Origin: Bacteroidota bacterium
GTDB lineage: Bacteria > Bacteroidota > Bacteroidia > Bacteroidales > Prolixibacteraceae
Length of the DNA: 35,291 nucleotides
Direction of reading: 5' to 3'
Assembly: GCA_023488865.1 (NCBI GenBank)
Contig: JAMDDG010000299.1
Location: 1 to 35,291 of the forward strand
Shown: positions 1-8,573 of the stretch, one piece after another
How the letters are laid out: every line of letters starts with the position of its first letter
Position numbering within the stretch: the stretch's first letter is position 1
Program-made: the position numbers and the translations under genes
Notes under the pieces: generated by a model
What the model saw: only the letters and a program-made list of their open reading frames with translations
What the model was told of the DNA's origin: nothing
The model's database searches: none

Positions 1-1399
1 GAAGACATTCCTGGATTCCTTCAGTTACACTTGGATGTGGATGGATGCTTTGCAATACTTCCCGAAGACGAATATCCGCATTGATGAGATAAGCGATAGA
101 GACGATAAAAGCCGAAGCCTGTGGGCCGGCTGCCCTCATTCCTAAAATTCGTTCTGATCCATCGTTACTTACCATGATTTTCACAAAACCGTTGGTATTT
201 CTCATGGCAATGGTCCTGCTAACCAATTCGTTGGAATAGTATGCCGCTTTATATGGAATCCCCATGCTTTGAAGCATTTTTTCATTTGCTCCAACTGCAG
301 CCAGTTCAGGTTTAAAAAACATCAGGGTTGGCATGTGTGAATAATCCAACAAGTAGTTGGTTTTGCCAAAAATAGCCTCTATGATCAAGCGACCTTGTTC
401 CTCGGCAACACCGTACAATGCTTTTTGACCAGTAACATCCCCTGCTGCAAAAATATTGCAAGCGCTAAAATTGGAGAGGGCACACGCATCATTGATTTTT
501 AGGTATCCCTTCGGGGTTGTTTCAATCCCGGCATTTTCCAGCGAAAGTCCGGCTGTATTCGGATCGCGTCCGATGGAGACCAGTATGATATCAACCTCTA
601 CCACACTGCTATGCCTGTCTTCGTAGTCTAAAACAACTTCAAGATAATTACTTTTCTTTCTGACTGTTCGAAGATTCGCGGTCCTGTGAATAATAACCCC
701 GTTTTTTTCCAGGTTTTTGGATACAAAATCACTTACATCGTCGTCTTCAAATGGAATTACCCGGTGGGTGCGGTCAAGCAAATGCACTTCAGTCTGACCG
801 AAGTTGGAGAAGATGGTAGCAAATTCACAACCAATGATACCTGAACCGATGATCATCATTCGTTCAGGGAAACTCTCGAGGTTGAGAATGCCGTCTGAAT
901 CAAGAATCTGCTTTTGATCAATGACCAGATCGGGGTGGGGGCGTGGCAACGAACCGGTTGCAATAACAACATAATCAGCCCGGATAATTTCTATTCCTTC
1001 AGTGCTTTTGATTTCCAAGGTGTTGCGATCGAGAAACCGGGCAAATCCCTGTTTGTAGGTGATGCTTCCCGGATGTTTTTCATCATCCGAAAAAGTTTCG
1101 AGTTGTGAGAGTATTTGATTCTGCTTGGTTTTGGCTGCCTGCAGAACGGTTTTTTTTACCAGGTTATAATCTACCTGCAATCCGGAGGCACGGTAGCCAC
1201 GGTCAACCGCAGCTGCTACCGAATAATCAGCCGAAAGTTCCCACATGGTTTTGGACGTGAGCGGCCCATTCATAATTCCGTTGCCTCCCAGATGGCCGGC
1301 CTCTATGATGCAAACGCTTTTCCCAAAGTCAAACGCCCGCATGGTTGCAGCAAAACCACCTGGTCCACTGCCAATTACTGCAAGATCAAATTTCTTCAT
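1..1399 (-). CDS. Lipoamide-dehydrogenase-fold FAD/NAD(P) oxidoreductase lacking the redox disulfide (partial)
   Basis: The frame is open from an ATG at 1399 to the left edge, about 466 codons, so only the extreme C-terminus is missing if it has the usual family length near 470. It starts MKKFDLAVIGSGPGGFAA, the FAD-binding GxGxxG. A second Rossmann motif (IIGSGIIGCEFA) binds NAD(P), and FAAGDVTG is the second FAD motif. Near the left edge HPHPSVTE matches the His-Glu dyad of the dimerisation domain. The disulfide motif normally written GGTCLNVGCIPSK reads GGNGIMNGPLTSK, so the two cysteines are Gly and Pro. It therefore cannot do classical dithiol-disulfide exchange; hydride transfer between nicotinamides (SthA-like) or to another acceptor is inferred. 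It diverges from the PUL with about 180 bp between. Fold is certain, reaction unknown. Confidence 0.88.
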   Translation of the reverse strand, partial: MKKFDLAVIGSGPGGFAATMRAFDFGKSVCIIEAGHLGGNGIMNGPLTSKTMWELSADYSVAAAVDRGYRASGLQVDYNLVKKTVLQAAKTKQNQILSQLETFSDDEKHPGSITYKQGFARFLDRNTLEIKSTEGIEIIRADYVVIATGSLPRPHPDLVIDQKQILDSDGILNLESFPERMMIIGSGIIGCEFATIFSNFGQTEVHLLDRTHRVIPFEDDDVSDFVSKNLEKNGVIIHRTANLRTVRKKSNYLEVVLDYEDRHSSVVEVDIILVSIGRDPNTAGLSLENAGIETTPKGYLKINDACALSNFSACNIFAAGDVTGQKALYGVAEEQGRLIIEAIFGKTNYLLDYSHMPTLMFFKPELAAVGANEKMLQSMGIPYKAAYYSNELVSRTIAMRNTNGFVKIMVSNDGSERILGMRAAGPQASAFIVSIAYLINADIRLREVLQSIHPHPSVTEGIQECL

Positions 1400-1580
1400 T
1401 CTGGTTATTCGATAGTTGTGTCAATCAATGTTCAAAGTACGAAAAAAAAATGAGATGATCGCATTTCTTTAGGCTGTCATTGACAAAAATTAATGGGTAT
1501 TTTGAAAACCACAAAATTAGACTTAATTTTCGGGCGACAAAACTAATTGACTTTTCGCTTTATCTTTTGAAAAACGGCCA

Positions 1581-2150
1581 ATGATTTTGGAAGATGATTG
1601 GATCCTTGCCTTAAAGAATGGTGATCTTTGTGCTTTTAACGAGCTATTTGATCGTTATGCAAAACGATTGTTCCATTTTTCAATGGGATATTTGAATCAA
1701 GCAGCGGATGCTGAGGAAATTGTCCAGGAAGTTTTTTTGAAAATATGGGACAACAGGATAGAATTGTCTACCCAAAAATCCTTTGAGTCCTATTTGTTTA
1801 CTATTGCCAGAAATGGCATCTTAAATACAATCCGCAAATCAAAATCAGAGCAAGCCTATTTGAATTATGTGAAAATTAATCCTGAAAGAAATGTTTTACT
1901 CGATGAGGAACTGAATTTCAATGAGCTTGAAAAAGCATACCACGAAGCAATAGAACAATTGAGCCCGCGAAGAAAAGAAATTTATTTATTGAGCAAAGAG
2001 CGCTCTCTTTCGAATGCAGAGATTGCACTGAAGATGAATATTTCGGTAAAAACAGTTGAAAATCAGATGACTTCATCCCTGGCCAAAATTCGTAAAACCC
2101 TTCGTGCCCTTGGTTTTTCCGGGATTATCTTTTTTGAATTGTTTTTATAG
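1581..2150 (+). CDS. ECF sigma factor, FecI/SigW-like (PUL regulator)
   Basis: 189 residues, typical for Bacteroidota ECF sigma factors. Region 2 lies at about residues 20-90, with FDRYAKRLFHFSMGYL and the acidic DAEEIVQEVFLKIW segment that binds core polymerase and the -10 element. Region 4 lies at about 125-175, with LSPRRKEIYLLSKERSLSNAEIA as a helix-turn-helix for the -35 element. It ends in a short hydrophobic tail common in the FecI-like Bacteroidetes expansion. The start ATG at 1581 has no clear Shine-Dalgarno sequence, as usual in the phylum. It is followed after 75 bp by fecR, then by susC with an STN domain, the usual cis-acting trans-envelope signalling order. It is expected to transcribe the PUL once FecR is released or cleaved. 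Function by family is secure; the target promoter is inferred. Confidence 0.95.
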   Translation: MILEDDWILALKNGDLCAFNELFDRYAKRLFHFSMGYLNQAADAEEIVQEVFLKIWDNRIELSTQKSFESYLFTIARNGILNTIRKSKSEQAYLNYVKINPERNVLLDEELNFNELEKAYHEAIEQLSPRRKEIYLLSKERSLSNAEIALKMNISVKTVENQMTSSLAKIRKTLRALGFSGIIFFELFL

Positions 2151-2171
2151 GTTAAAAAAGATTAAAACTTA

Positions 2172-2191
2172 ATAGGGGTTTTGTACCCTAT
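2172..2191 (+). promoter_or_regulatory. Stem-loop in the sigma-fecR gap
   Basis: ATAGGG (2172-2177) pairs with CCCTAT (2186-2191) around an 8-nt loop. A second short partial dyad, AGGT...ACCT around GTAT, follows immediately. It sits in the 75-bp gap between the sigma and anti-sigma genes. It could lower fecR translation relative to the sigma factor or be a processing site. No T-tract follows, so it is not a normal terminator. Confidence 0.4.
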
Positions 2192-2225
2192 AGGTGTATA
2201 CCTGTTTGAATAACCAAAAGTCGAA

Positions 2226-3272
2226 ATGGGTACAAATCACGAAATAGATTATAAATACCTGCGCGACCGGATGCTTTCCGGCGGGTTGACCAGCGCTGAA
2301 AAGGACGATCTTCTGAACTATATCCAGGCCTCCTTTCAGGACCATCAATTGGATTTATTGATGCGGGAACACTGGTTGGGCATGGAAAATCAGGAGATTG
2401 TCGCTGATGAAATGCAAATCCAGCTTATAAAGAACCAGATCCTTTCCAAAATCAATCAAAAAATAAATTCATCAAAAAAGGAGCGCCAACTTTTTCCCTC
2501 CAATTGGAAAAATTATCTGCTGCGTATTGCCGCTGTGTTGTTTATCCCTCTTTTGTTAGGGTCGGTATTTGTTATTTACCGGATGGATAAGCGGTTGGAC
2601 CAAATGATAGTTTCGACAGCCAGCCAGCGAGTGACCGCTAACCCAGGTTCCAGGGTTCATTTTACATTGCCCGATCAAACGGAAGTATGGCTGAACTCGG
2701 GCAGTATGCTTGAGTTTCCGCTTGCGCTAAATTTACAGGATAACCGTAAAGTTAAATTGTCGGGACAAGGATATTTTAAGGTTGCCCATGATAAGAAGCA
2801 TCCATTTTTTGTCGAAACCGATGGGTTAAGTATAAAAGCATTGGGGACTTCGTTTGATGTGTCCAGTTATGATAATGACAAGCAAATCAGTTCAACATTG
2901 GAAGAGGGATCGATCGCCCTTATCGGTTTGGATGGCAAGGAAGTAACCCGCATACATCCCGGACAAAAAGCTATTCTCGATAAAACAACCCATATGATGG
3001 TGGTCAGGGATGTAGAGACTTTGCTAACCACTTCATGGAAAGACGGAAAACTTATTTTCAGGAATACATCCTTGTCAGATGTAACGGTACAACTCGAAAG
3101 ATGGTTCAACTGTAAAATACACCTTGATCCGCGGTTATTGGACTCTGGTTTGATGTACACAGCAACAATTCAGGACGAAACTTTGGGCGAAGTGTTGAAA
3201 ATGATAGAAATATCCACAAGAATAAAAACTTTAATAAAAGAAAGGGAGGTGTATATAAACAGTAAAAATTAA
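2226..3272 (+). CDS. FecR-family anti-sigma factor with C-terminal DUF4974
   Basis: 348 residues. A cytoplasmic N-terminal part (1-95) binds the sigma factor, and one membrane helix lies at about 98-118 (YLLRIAAVLFIPLLLGSVFV). The periplasmic FecR domain follows at about 130-230, including PGSRVHFTLPDQTEVWLNSGS and a GQGYFKVAHD..PFFVET stretch typical of the family. A DUF4974 domain lies at about 275-345 and is the part expected to contact the STN domain of SusC. The ATG start has no Shine-Dalgarno sequence. It lies between the sigma gene and susC on the same strand. The expected role is to hold the sigma factor inactive at the inner membrane until SusC reports substrate. Confidence 0.95.
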   Translation: MGTNHEIDYKYLRDRMLSGGLTSAEKDDLLNYIQASFQDHQLDLLMREHWLGMENQEIVADEMQIQLIKNQILSKINQKINSSKKERQLFPSNWKNYLLRIAAVLFIPLLLGSVFVIYRMDKRLDQMIVSTASQRVTANPGSRVHFTLPDQTEVWLNSGSMLEFPLALNLQDNRKVKLSGQGYFKVAHDKKHPFFVETDGLSIKALGTSFDVSSYDNDKQISSTLEEGSIALIGLDGKEVTRIHPGQKAILDKTTHMMVVRDVETLLTTSWKDGKLIFRNTSLSDVTVQLERWFNCKIHLDPRLLDSGLMYTATIQDETLGEVLKMIEISTRIKTLIKEREVYINSKN

Positions 3273-3282
3273 ACCAAAGAAA

Positions 3283-3311
3283 TAAGGGCAGTGTTTACGG
3301 CACCACCCTTA
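3283..3311 (+). promoter_or_regulatory. Stem-loop in the fecR-susC gap
   Basis: TAAGGG (3283-3288) pairs with CCCTTA (3306-3311). Inside, GTG pairs with CAC across a small CA/CA internal loop, giving a 29-nt hairpin in the 85-bp gap before susC. No T-run follows. It may separate regulator and transporter transcript levels or mark the susC leader. The pairing is seen; the function is inferred. Confidence 0.4.
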
Positions 3312-3357
3312 GCGAATCAATCATTTATTAATAATCAATTCTAGAAAAATCAAAAGT

Positions 3358-6300
3358 ATGAAAAAAAGATGGTTCTTAACGAATCACAGGCATTTATTTG
3401 CTTGTGGCGGAAAATTACTAAAAATCATGAAAATTACTATTTTCATTGTGGTTTTTGCCAGTATGCAAACATTCGCATTAGACAATTACGCCCAAACCAA
3501 AAAAATGGATGTAAAGATTGAAGAGTCAGGTATTGTCGCGGCATTAGAGAAAATTGAGGCACAATCCGAGTTCTTCTTCTTTTACAACAACAAGGTTGTC
3601 AAACTCGACAAAAAAGTTTCACTTGATCTAAAGGATAAAACGATCAACGAAATATTAGATGCCCTATTCAAAGATACGGACATAGAATACACCATCAATA
3701 ACCGGCAAATTATCCTTTCGGGAAAAGAAACAGGAAGTTCACCAAGCCAACAGCAAAAACCTGTTTCCGGAAAAGTTACCGATTCTTCAGGTGGCGCTTT
3801 GCCCGGAGTAACGGTTGTGGTTAAAGGCACAACTAACGGTTCTATCACTGATGTTAACGGGAAATATTCGTTGTTTAATATTCCGACGAATGCTTCTCTG
3901 CAGTTCTCTTTTATTGGGATGAAAACGAAGGAAGTTGTTGTTGGAAACAAGACTGTAATAAATGTAGTAATGGAAGATGAAACCATTGGTATTGAGGAAG
4001 TCGTGGCTATTGGGTATGGAACCGTGCTTAAAAAGAATATTACTACTTCGGTGTCAAAAGTCACAGTAGATGATGTACCAAAAGCTGCAAGCAGCAATGT
4101 TGCTCAACTTATGCTGGGGCGTGCCTCTGGTTTGAATGCAAATATGGTCAGTGCCCAGCCTGGCGGTAATGTTAACATTTCTATCCGTGGTGCAGGTTCT
4201 CCAATCTACGTTGTTGATGGTGTTGTCGTGCCAGGTGGTTCATTCGAGCCGGGAGCTGGTTCAACGACTAGATTATTCAACAATGTTAATCGTTCTGGAC
4301 TTGCCGGGTTGAATCCTGAGGATATCGAATCGGTTGAGGTACTGAAAGATGCCTCTGCCTCAATTTACGGTATTGGAGCTGCTAATGGCGCGATATTAAT
4401 TACTACAAAGAAAGGGAAAGAAGGTAGGTTAAAAGTCACTTATGATGGAAGTCAATCTCTTGTTAATAATTATAAATATCTAGAGCCACTTAATAGTCAG
4501 CAATATATGGGGTTTGTTAATATATTTAACAAAGAGCAATATCTTTATAATAAGAAATTGGCCCCTTATGGGCCTACTGCCTACACCAGTGGGTGGACTC
4601 CCCTTTTTGATGCTGCTACTATTGCAAACGCAAAAACTACCGATTGGTTAAACATGGTGTTAAGAAATGGCAGTATCTCAAATCACAATATTTCTCTTAA
4701 TGGAGGTACTAAAGCAATTGCTTACTTAGTCTCCGGTAATTACTTTTCACAGGAAGGTAGCGTATCAAACTCAAGTATGGAACGTTTTGCATTAAGGAGT
4801 AATGTAGCGGCTCAACTCACCTCATTTATCAAGCTGACCTCAGTAATTAATGTGAACAGGAACAACTATAACAACTCGTCAGTAGGTGAAACCAGCACAA
4901 ATGGTGGACAGGGCAGTGGCGCTTTAAGTGCAGCTTTGCTTTATCCTCCCAATATGCCTGTAATGGACGTTGATGGGAAATATTCGCTGTTCCTAAATGT
5001 CCCTAATCCTGTTGCAGTTGAGAATATACAAGACCGTACCTATAGTAACGGGCTCTTTATGAAATTTGATGCGGATTTTACTATTATTAAGGAAATGCTT
5101 ACTGCCAAATTACTTTTCGGGGATAACCTTGAAAATTCCCGTCGTTCCTCTTTTATACCATCAAATGTTTATTTCGACCAGACATATCAATCTCGTGGTA
5201 ATCTTGCCTATATCGGACGGGAAAATAAGACGATCGAAGCTACAATGGCATTTAACAAAAAAATCGGAGGATTTATGGATTTTGATGCATTAATTGGTGT
5301 AGGCCGATATTTTTCTAAATCTGAGGGGATGAATGTTTCGTACACAGGTCAGCATGATGCAATTGCAAATGACAACCTGGGTGCTGTTAATGGCACAATA
5401 TCTCCCGGTTCTTACAGGGCAGAAGACAAAAAACGTTCTCAGTTTGCCCGGCTCAGTTTTAATATTCTTGACCGTTATGTCATCACTTCAACTATACGCC
5501 GTGATGGTACTGATAAATTCTTCCCCGATAAGAAATATGCTATTTTCCCTTCGGTTTCTGCTGCATGGAAAATATCTAACGAATCATTCATGAAAGGTTT
5601 CTCGTGGATTAACCTGTTAAAAGTGAGGGCATCATATGGAACAACAGGCAGTGATAACCTGGGTTCAACTCTTTATGGTACTTACGGCCCTAATTCGCTT
5701 ACGGTTATGTTTAACAATAATACCGTGAAATATATTCCGATTGTAGCCAATGGCATGGATTACCCCGATGTAAGTTGGCAAAAAACCTCGATGAGAAATA
5801 TTGGATTAGATTTCTCTCTGTTAAAAGACCGGATATCAGGAAGTTTTGATGTATATCAAAATGATGTTACAGATATATTAGGGTCTGACAACACGCCTGG
5901 CCTTTCAATGTTTAGTTATTATCCTGTTAATGGGGGCCACATTAGAAGACAGGGCTGGGATGCGAGCGTTAGCACAAAGAATATTCAAGGCTCAACCTTT
6001 TCCTGGACTTCCATTTTGAACTTAACAAGATACAATTCACTTTGGATGTCAAGGTTTCCTAACTACGATTATAAAACTTACGAATTAAAAGGTGTTGCCC
6101 CAACAAATGCCCGTTATTATTATGAAACAAAGGGTATAATTAACGCTGATAAAAGTAATATGCCAGCATCCCAGCCTGCTAAAGCTCAATATCCCGGATA
6201 TCCGATTATTGTGGATAGAACCAATGACGGAACAATCACAGAAGATGATATTAAAATGGAGAATGCAGTTCCTGATATTTATTTTGGTTTCGGTAATACA

Positions 6301-6789
6301 TTTAGTTATAAAAATTTCGATTTGGACATTTTTATGTATTCCCAACTTGGTGTGAGAAAGTATAGCTTTGCATTAGGATGGGCCAGCGCAGGTCAATTTT
6401 CGAAATCAGAAGCCCAGGGAAACCAAAACACTTATGCATATAGGCTGTGGAATTCCCAGACCAATCCGAATGGAACATTGCCCGGTATTGCGTATAGTAT
6501 GGCTCAGGTTTCATTGCCCGGGAATGTAGGAACCGACCTCAATTTTCAGGATGCCTCTTTTCTTCGCGTCAGAAACGTAACGCTTGGGTATAATATCAAG
6601 GGCAGTCAGATAGGAGCAGTGCTTAAAAACATTAACAATATCAGAATTTATATTGATGCTCAAAATCCATTTACATTTACCAAATATGAAGGATATGACC
6701 CTGAAATAAGGACAGGTGGTCAATGGGGTTTAGCTGCTGAATACCCAATGACAAGAACAACTTCTCTTGGTATTAGAATAACTTTATAA
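3358..6789 (+). CDS. SusC-like TonB-dependent transporter with STN domain
   Basis: 1143 residues. An N-terminal extension precedes a signal sequence at about 22-45 (MKITIFIVVFASMQTFA, then LDNYAQ). The STN domain at about 50-120 carries signal to FecR. A carboxypeptidase-regulatory-like beta-sandwich at about 136-207 starts VSGKVTDSSGGALPG. Next comes the SusC signature IEEVVAIGYGTVLKK (about 212-226), a plug ending near LKDASASIYGIGAANGAILITTKKG, and a 22-strand barrel finishing in an aromatic-rich C-terminus. It is the outer-membrane channel for oligosaccharide import powered by TonB. susD follows after 22 bp, so the two are co-transcribed. The STN domain together with the upstream sigma/anti-sigma pair shows that this transporter is also the inducer sensor. 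Confidence 0.97.
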   Translation: MKKRWFLTNHRHLFACGGKLLKIMKITIFIVVFASMQTFALDNYAQTKKMDVKIEESGIVAALEKIEAQSEFFFFYNNKVVKLDKKVSLDLKDKTINEILDALFKDTDIEYTINNRQIILSGKETGSSPSQQQKPVSGKVTDSSGGALPGVTVVVKGTTNGSITDVNGKYSLFNIPTNASLQFSFIGMKTKEVVVGNKTVINVVMEDETIGIEEVVAIGYGTVLKKNITTSVSKVTVDDVPKAASSNVAQLMLGRASGLNANMVSAQPGGNVNISIRGAGSPIYVVDGVVVPGGSFEPGAGSTTRLFNNVNRSGLAGLNPEDIESVEVLKDASASIYGIGAANGAILITTKKGKEGRLKVTYDGSQSLVNNYKYLEPLNSQQYMGFVNIFNKEQYLYNKKLAPYGPTAYTSGWTPLFDAATIANAKTTDWLNMVLRNGSISNHNISLNGGTKAIAYLVSGNYFSQEGSVSNSSMERFALRSNVAAQLTSFIKLTSVINVNRNNYNNSSVGETSTNGGQGSGALSAALLYPPNMPVMDVDGKYSLFLNVPNPVAVENIQDRTYSNGLFMKFDADFTIIKEMLTAKLLFGDNLENSRRSSFIPSNVYFDQTYQSRGNLAYIGRENKTIEATMAFNKKIGGFMDFDALIGVGRYFSKSEGMNVSYTGQHDAIANDNLGAVNGTISPGSYRAEDKKRSQFARLSFNILDRYVITSTIRRDGTDKFFPDKKYAIFPSVSAAWKISNESFMKGFSWINLLKVRASYGTTGSDNLGSTLYGTYGPNSLTVMFNNNTVKYIPIVANGMDYPDVSWQKTSMRNIGLDFSLLKDRISGSFDVYQNDVTDILGSDNTPGLSMFSYYPVNGGHIRRQGWDASVSTKNIQGSTFSWTSILNLTRYNSLWMSRFPNYDYKTYELKGVAPTNARYYYETKGIINADKSNMPASQPAKAQYPGYPIIVDRTNDGTITEDDIKMENAVPDIYFGFGNTFSYKNFDLDIFMYSQLGVRKYSFALGWASAGQFSKSEAQGNQNTYAYRLWNSQTNPNGTLPGIAYSMAQVSLPGNVGTDLNFQDASFLRVRNVTLGYNIKGSQIGAVLKNINNIRIYIDAQNPFTFTKYEGYDPEIRTGGQWGLAAEYPMTRTTSLGIRITL

Positions 6790-6811
6790 TTAACTTTAAA
6801 TTGACATAGCG

Positions 6812-8422
6812 ATGAAAAAAATAAGAGTCTTTTTACTATTCATTTTAGTAACACTACTTATGAGTAGTTGTGAAAAGAACTTCGACCCTCAAATATATGG
6901 TAAGTTATTCACTGCTAATTTCCCTAAAACTGAGGCCGACTATGAAGCAGAGTTGATGACCTGTTATATGCCTTTCACTTCAGTTCCGGCATATTTTCTT
7001 TCAGGAGCTTATCAGAATACCTGGTATTATGCTGACAATGGGTTAATAAGAAACTTTGACACTAGTTCTGATTATTGTGCCCCGGCTACTAATGCATGGG
7101 CTGATTGGTTAAAACTGTCTTCCGGAAATTTTGCAAATTACGTTTATGCAGGACGTAACGGCTCACACTTTGAAAAGATCAGGGATATAACCCGTTTTAC
7201 TAAAATTATTGCTGATATCGACGGATCAACTGTTCTTTCAGATACAAAAAAGAAACTTTTTTTAGGAGAAGCCAGGTTCCTAAGGGGGATGATGATGTAC
7301 TACCTTCTTCACATCTATGGCCCTGTCCCGGTCGTTCTTGATCCAGCCTTAGTGGGAGATGCTGAGGCTGAAAAGAATATGGAGCGCCCAACTTTGACCC
7401 AGATGGTTGAATGGATCACTGCAGACCTGGAATTTGGTTTAGCCAATATGGCTACTAAAGCCGTAAAAGGCCGTTATACAGCTAATTATGCACGTTTTTG
7501 CCTAATGAGACATTACCTGAATGAAGGTTCATATATGGCCGGATATTATGACAAAGCAATTGACATGTACAATGCCCTAAAATCTGGCGGTTATGAATTG
7601 TTTGCTAAAGGCGGTGCAACAGCTTATGCAGATCAGTTTAAAATTGCAAATAAATTTAACAAAGAAGTGATCATGGCAGTGACATGTAGTGAAACAGCCA
7701 CTGGTGATCAAAAGACTGGCAATGTAAACAAGTATTCATATTATTTTTTCCCTAATAACGTAGCCAGATATGCAGATGTGAACAATACAATCCCAACACC
7801 TTTTGTGAATTGTGGCCCCGGATGGTGGCAATACTATAACGTTTCACCTAATTATTATAAAACCTATGAAAGTGGTGATGTACGTAAAAATGTTATCCTT
7901 ACTTCGTATGTTATTAATAATGCTGCCAGAACACTTGTTACTGAGGCTGATTTAGGTAGTAGATGGGTTGGTTATATTCTTTGGAAATATCCCGGAGAAA
8001 CAAGCTTTGCTAACCAACCTACAGATATTCCTATAGCCAGATGGGCTGATGTGCTTTTGATGTATGCCGAAGCAGTTGCCAGAAAAACCCAGGCGGTTCC
8101 TACAGGTGAAGCCCTGCAAGGGGTTAATGATGTAAGGGCCCGCGCAGGACTCCCCTCACTTAGTGGAGATGCATTGGCCAGTTATAACGGATTCATGGAT
8201 GCTTTATTAGCAGAACGAGGACATGAATTGCTTTACGAAGGCGGTAGGAAAGTTGATCTGATCCGTTTTAACAAATACAGACATAATTGCACCGCTATTA
8301 AAGGAATTGTTCCAACACATCAGTATCAGCCAATTCCTAACTACGCAGTTGAGCAGGCTGCTTCTTATGGCAAAACACTGGTACAAACCTACGAAAGGCC
8401 AAATTGGGCTTTGGATAATTGA
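6812..8422 (+). CDS. SusD/RagB-like surface glycan-binding lipoprotein
   Basis: 536 residues. A lipoprotein signal peptide ends LLMSSC with the lipidated Cys at 20. The N-terminal SusD-like region has the TPR-type helices (KKLFLGEARFLRGMMMYYLLHIYGPVPVV, around 145-175). The RagB/SusD C-terminal part carries the usual ARWADVLLMYAEA and LLAERGHELLYEGGRKVDLIRFNKY segments. It caps the SusC barrel at the cell surface and passes oligosaccharides into it. A strong stem-loop stands 20 bp after the stop codon, before the enzyme genes. Confidence 0.96.
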   Translation: MKKIRVFLLFILVTLLMSSCEKNFDPQIYGKLFTANFPKTEADYEAELMTCYMPFTSVPAYFLSGAYQNTWYYADNGLIRNFDTSSDYCAPATNAWADWLKLSSGNFANYVYAGRNGSHFEKIRDITRFTKIIADIDGSTVLSDTKKKLFLGEARFLRGMMMYYLLHIYGPVPVVLDPALVGDAEAEKNMERPTLTQMVEWITADLEFGLANMATKAVKGRYTANYARFCLMRHYLNEGSYMAGYYDKAIDMYNALKSGGYELFAKGGATAYADQFKIANKFNKEVIMAVTCSETATGDQKTGNVNKYSYYFFPNNVARYADVNNTIPTPFVNCGPGWWQYYNVSPNYYKTYESGDVRKNVILTSYVINNAARTLVTEADLGSRWVGYILWKYPGETSFANQPTDIPIARWADVLLMYAEAVARKTQAVPTGEALQGVNDVRARAGLPSLSGDALASYNGFMDALLAERGHELLYEGGRKVDLIRFNKYRHNCTAIKGIVPTHQYQPIPNYAVEQAASYGKTLVQTYERPNWALDN

Positions 8423-8441
8423 TAAAATTGAAAGACACTTG

Positions 8442-8470
8442 ACTACCTCGCAATTTTGTTGCGAGGTAGT
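8442..8470 (+). terminator. Perfect 12-bp stem-loop after susD
   Basis: ACTACCTCGCAA (8442-8453) and TTGCGAGGTAGT (8459-8470) pair perfectly around a 5-nt TTTTG loop. The sequence after it is TAAAATG, not a T-tract, so full intrinsic termination is doubtful. Partial termination or protection of the susCD mRNA from 3' decay would give more transporter than enzyme transcript. Confidence 0.65.
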
Positions 8471-8573
8471 TAAAATGAAGTGTTTGATTTTTTATGTGTT
8501 GAAAAAATATCAGCTTGTATAAAAAACCTATTCCTTTTCGTTGAAGAATTTCAAGGAATTTAACCTGCTTGTT

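Noticed and set aside
914..1453. Two plus-strand open frames of 64 and 112 codons at the left end
   Set aside because: They overlap the flavoprotein gene on the other strand, which has clear FAD and NAD(P) motifs throughout.
1440..1580. Promoter elements for the sigma gene and the divergent flavoprotein gene
   Set aside because: TATTTTG near 1499 and a TACTTTG on the minus strand near 1440 are each one base short of TAnnTTTG and lack a spaced TTG, so I could not support either.
3582..4097. Minus-strand open frame of 171 codons inside susC
   Set aside because: It is antisense to the STN and plug region of SusC, rich in Ser/Thr/Val runs produced by reverse reading, and has no plausible start context.
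8541..8573. TTG start at 8541 for the lipoprotein gene
   Set aside because: It would put 11 extra residues before a complete lipoprotein signal peptide; the ATG at 8574 gives the normal form.
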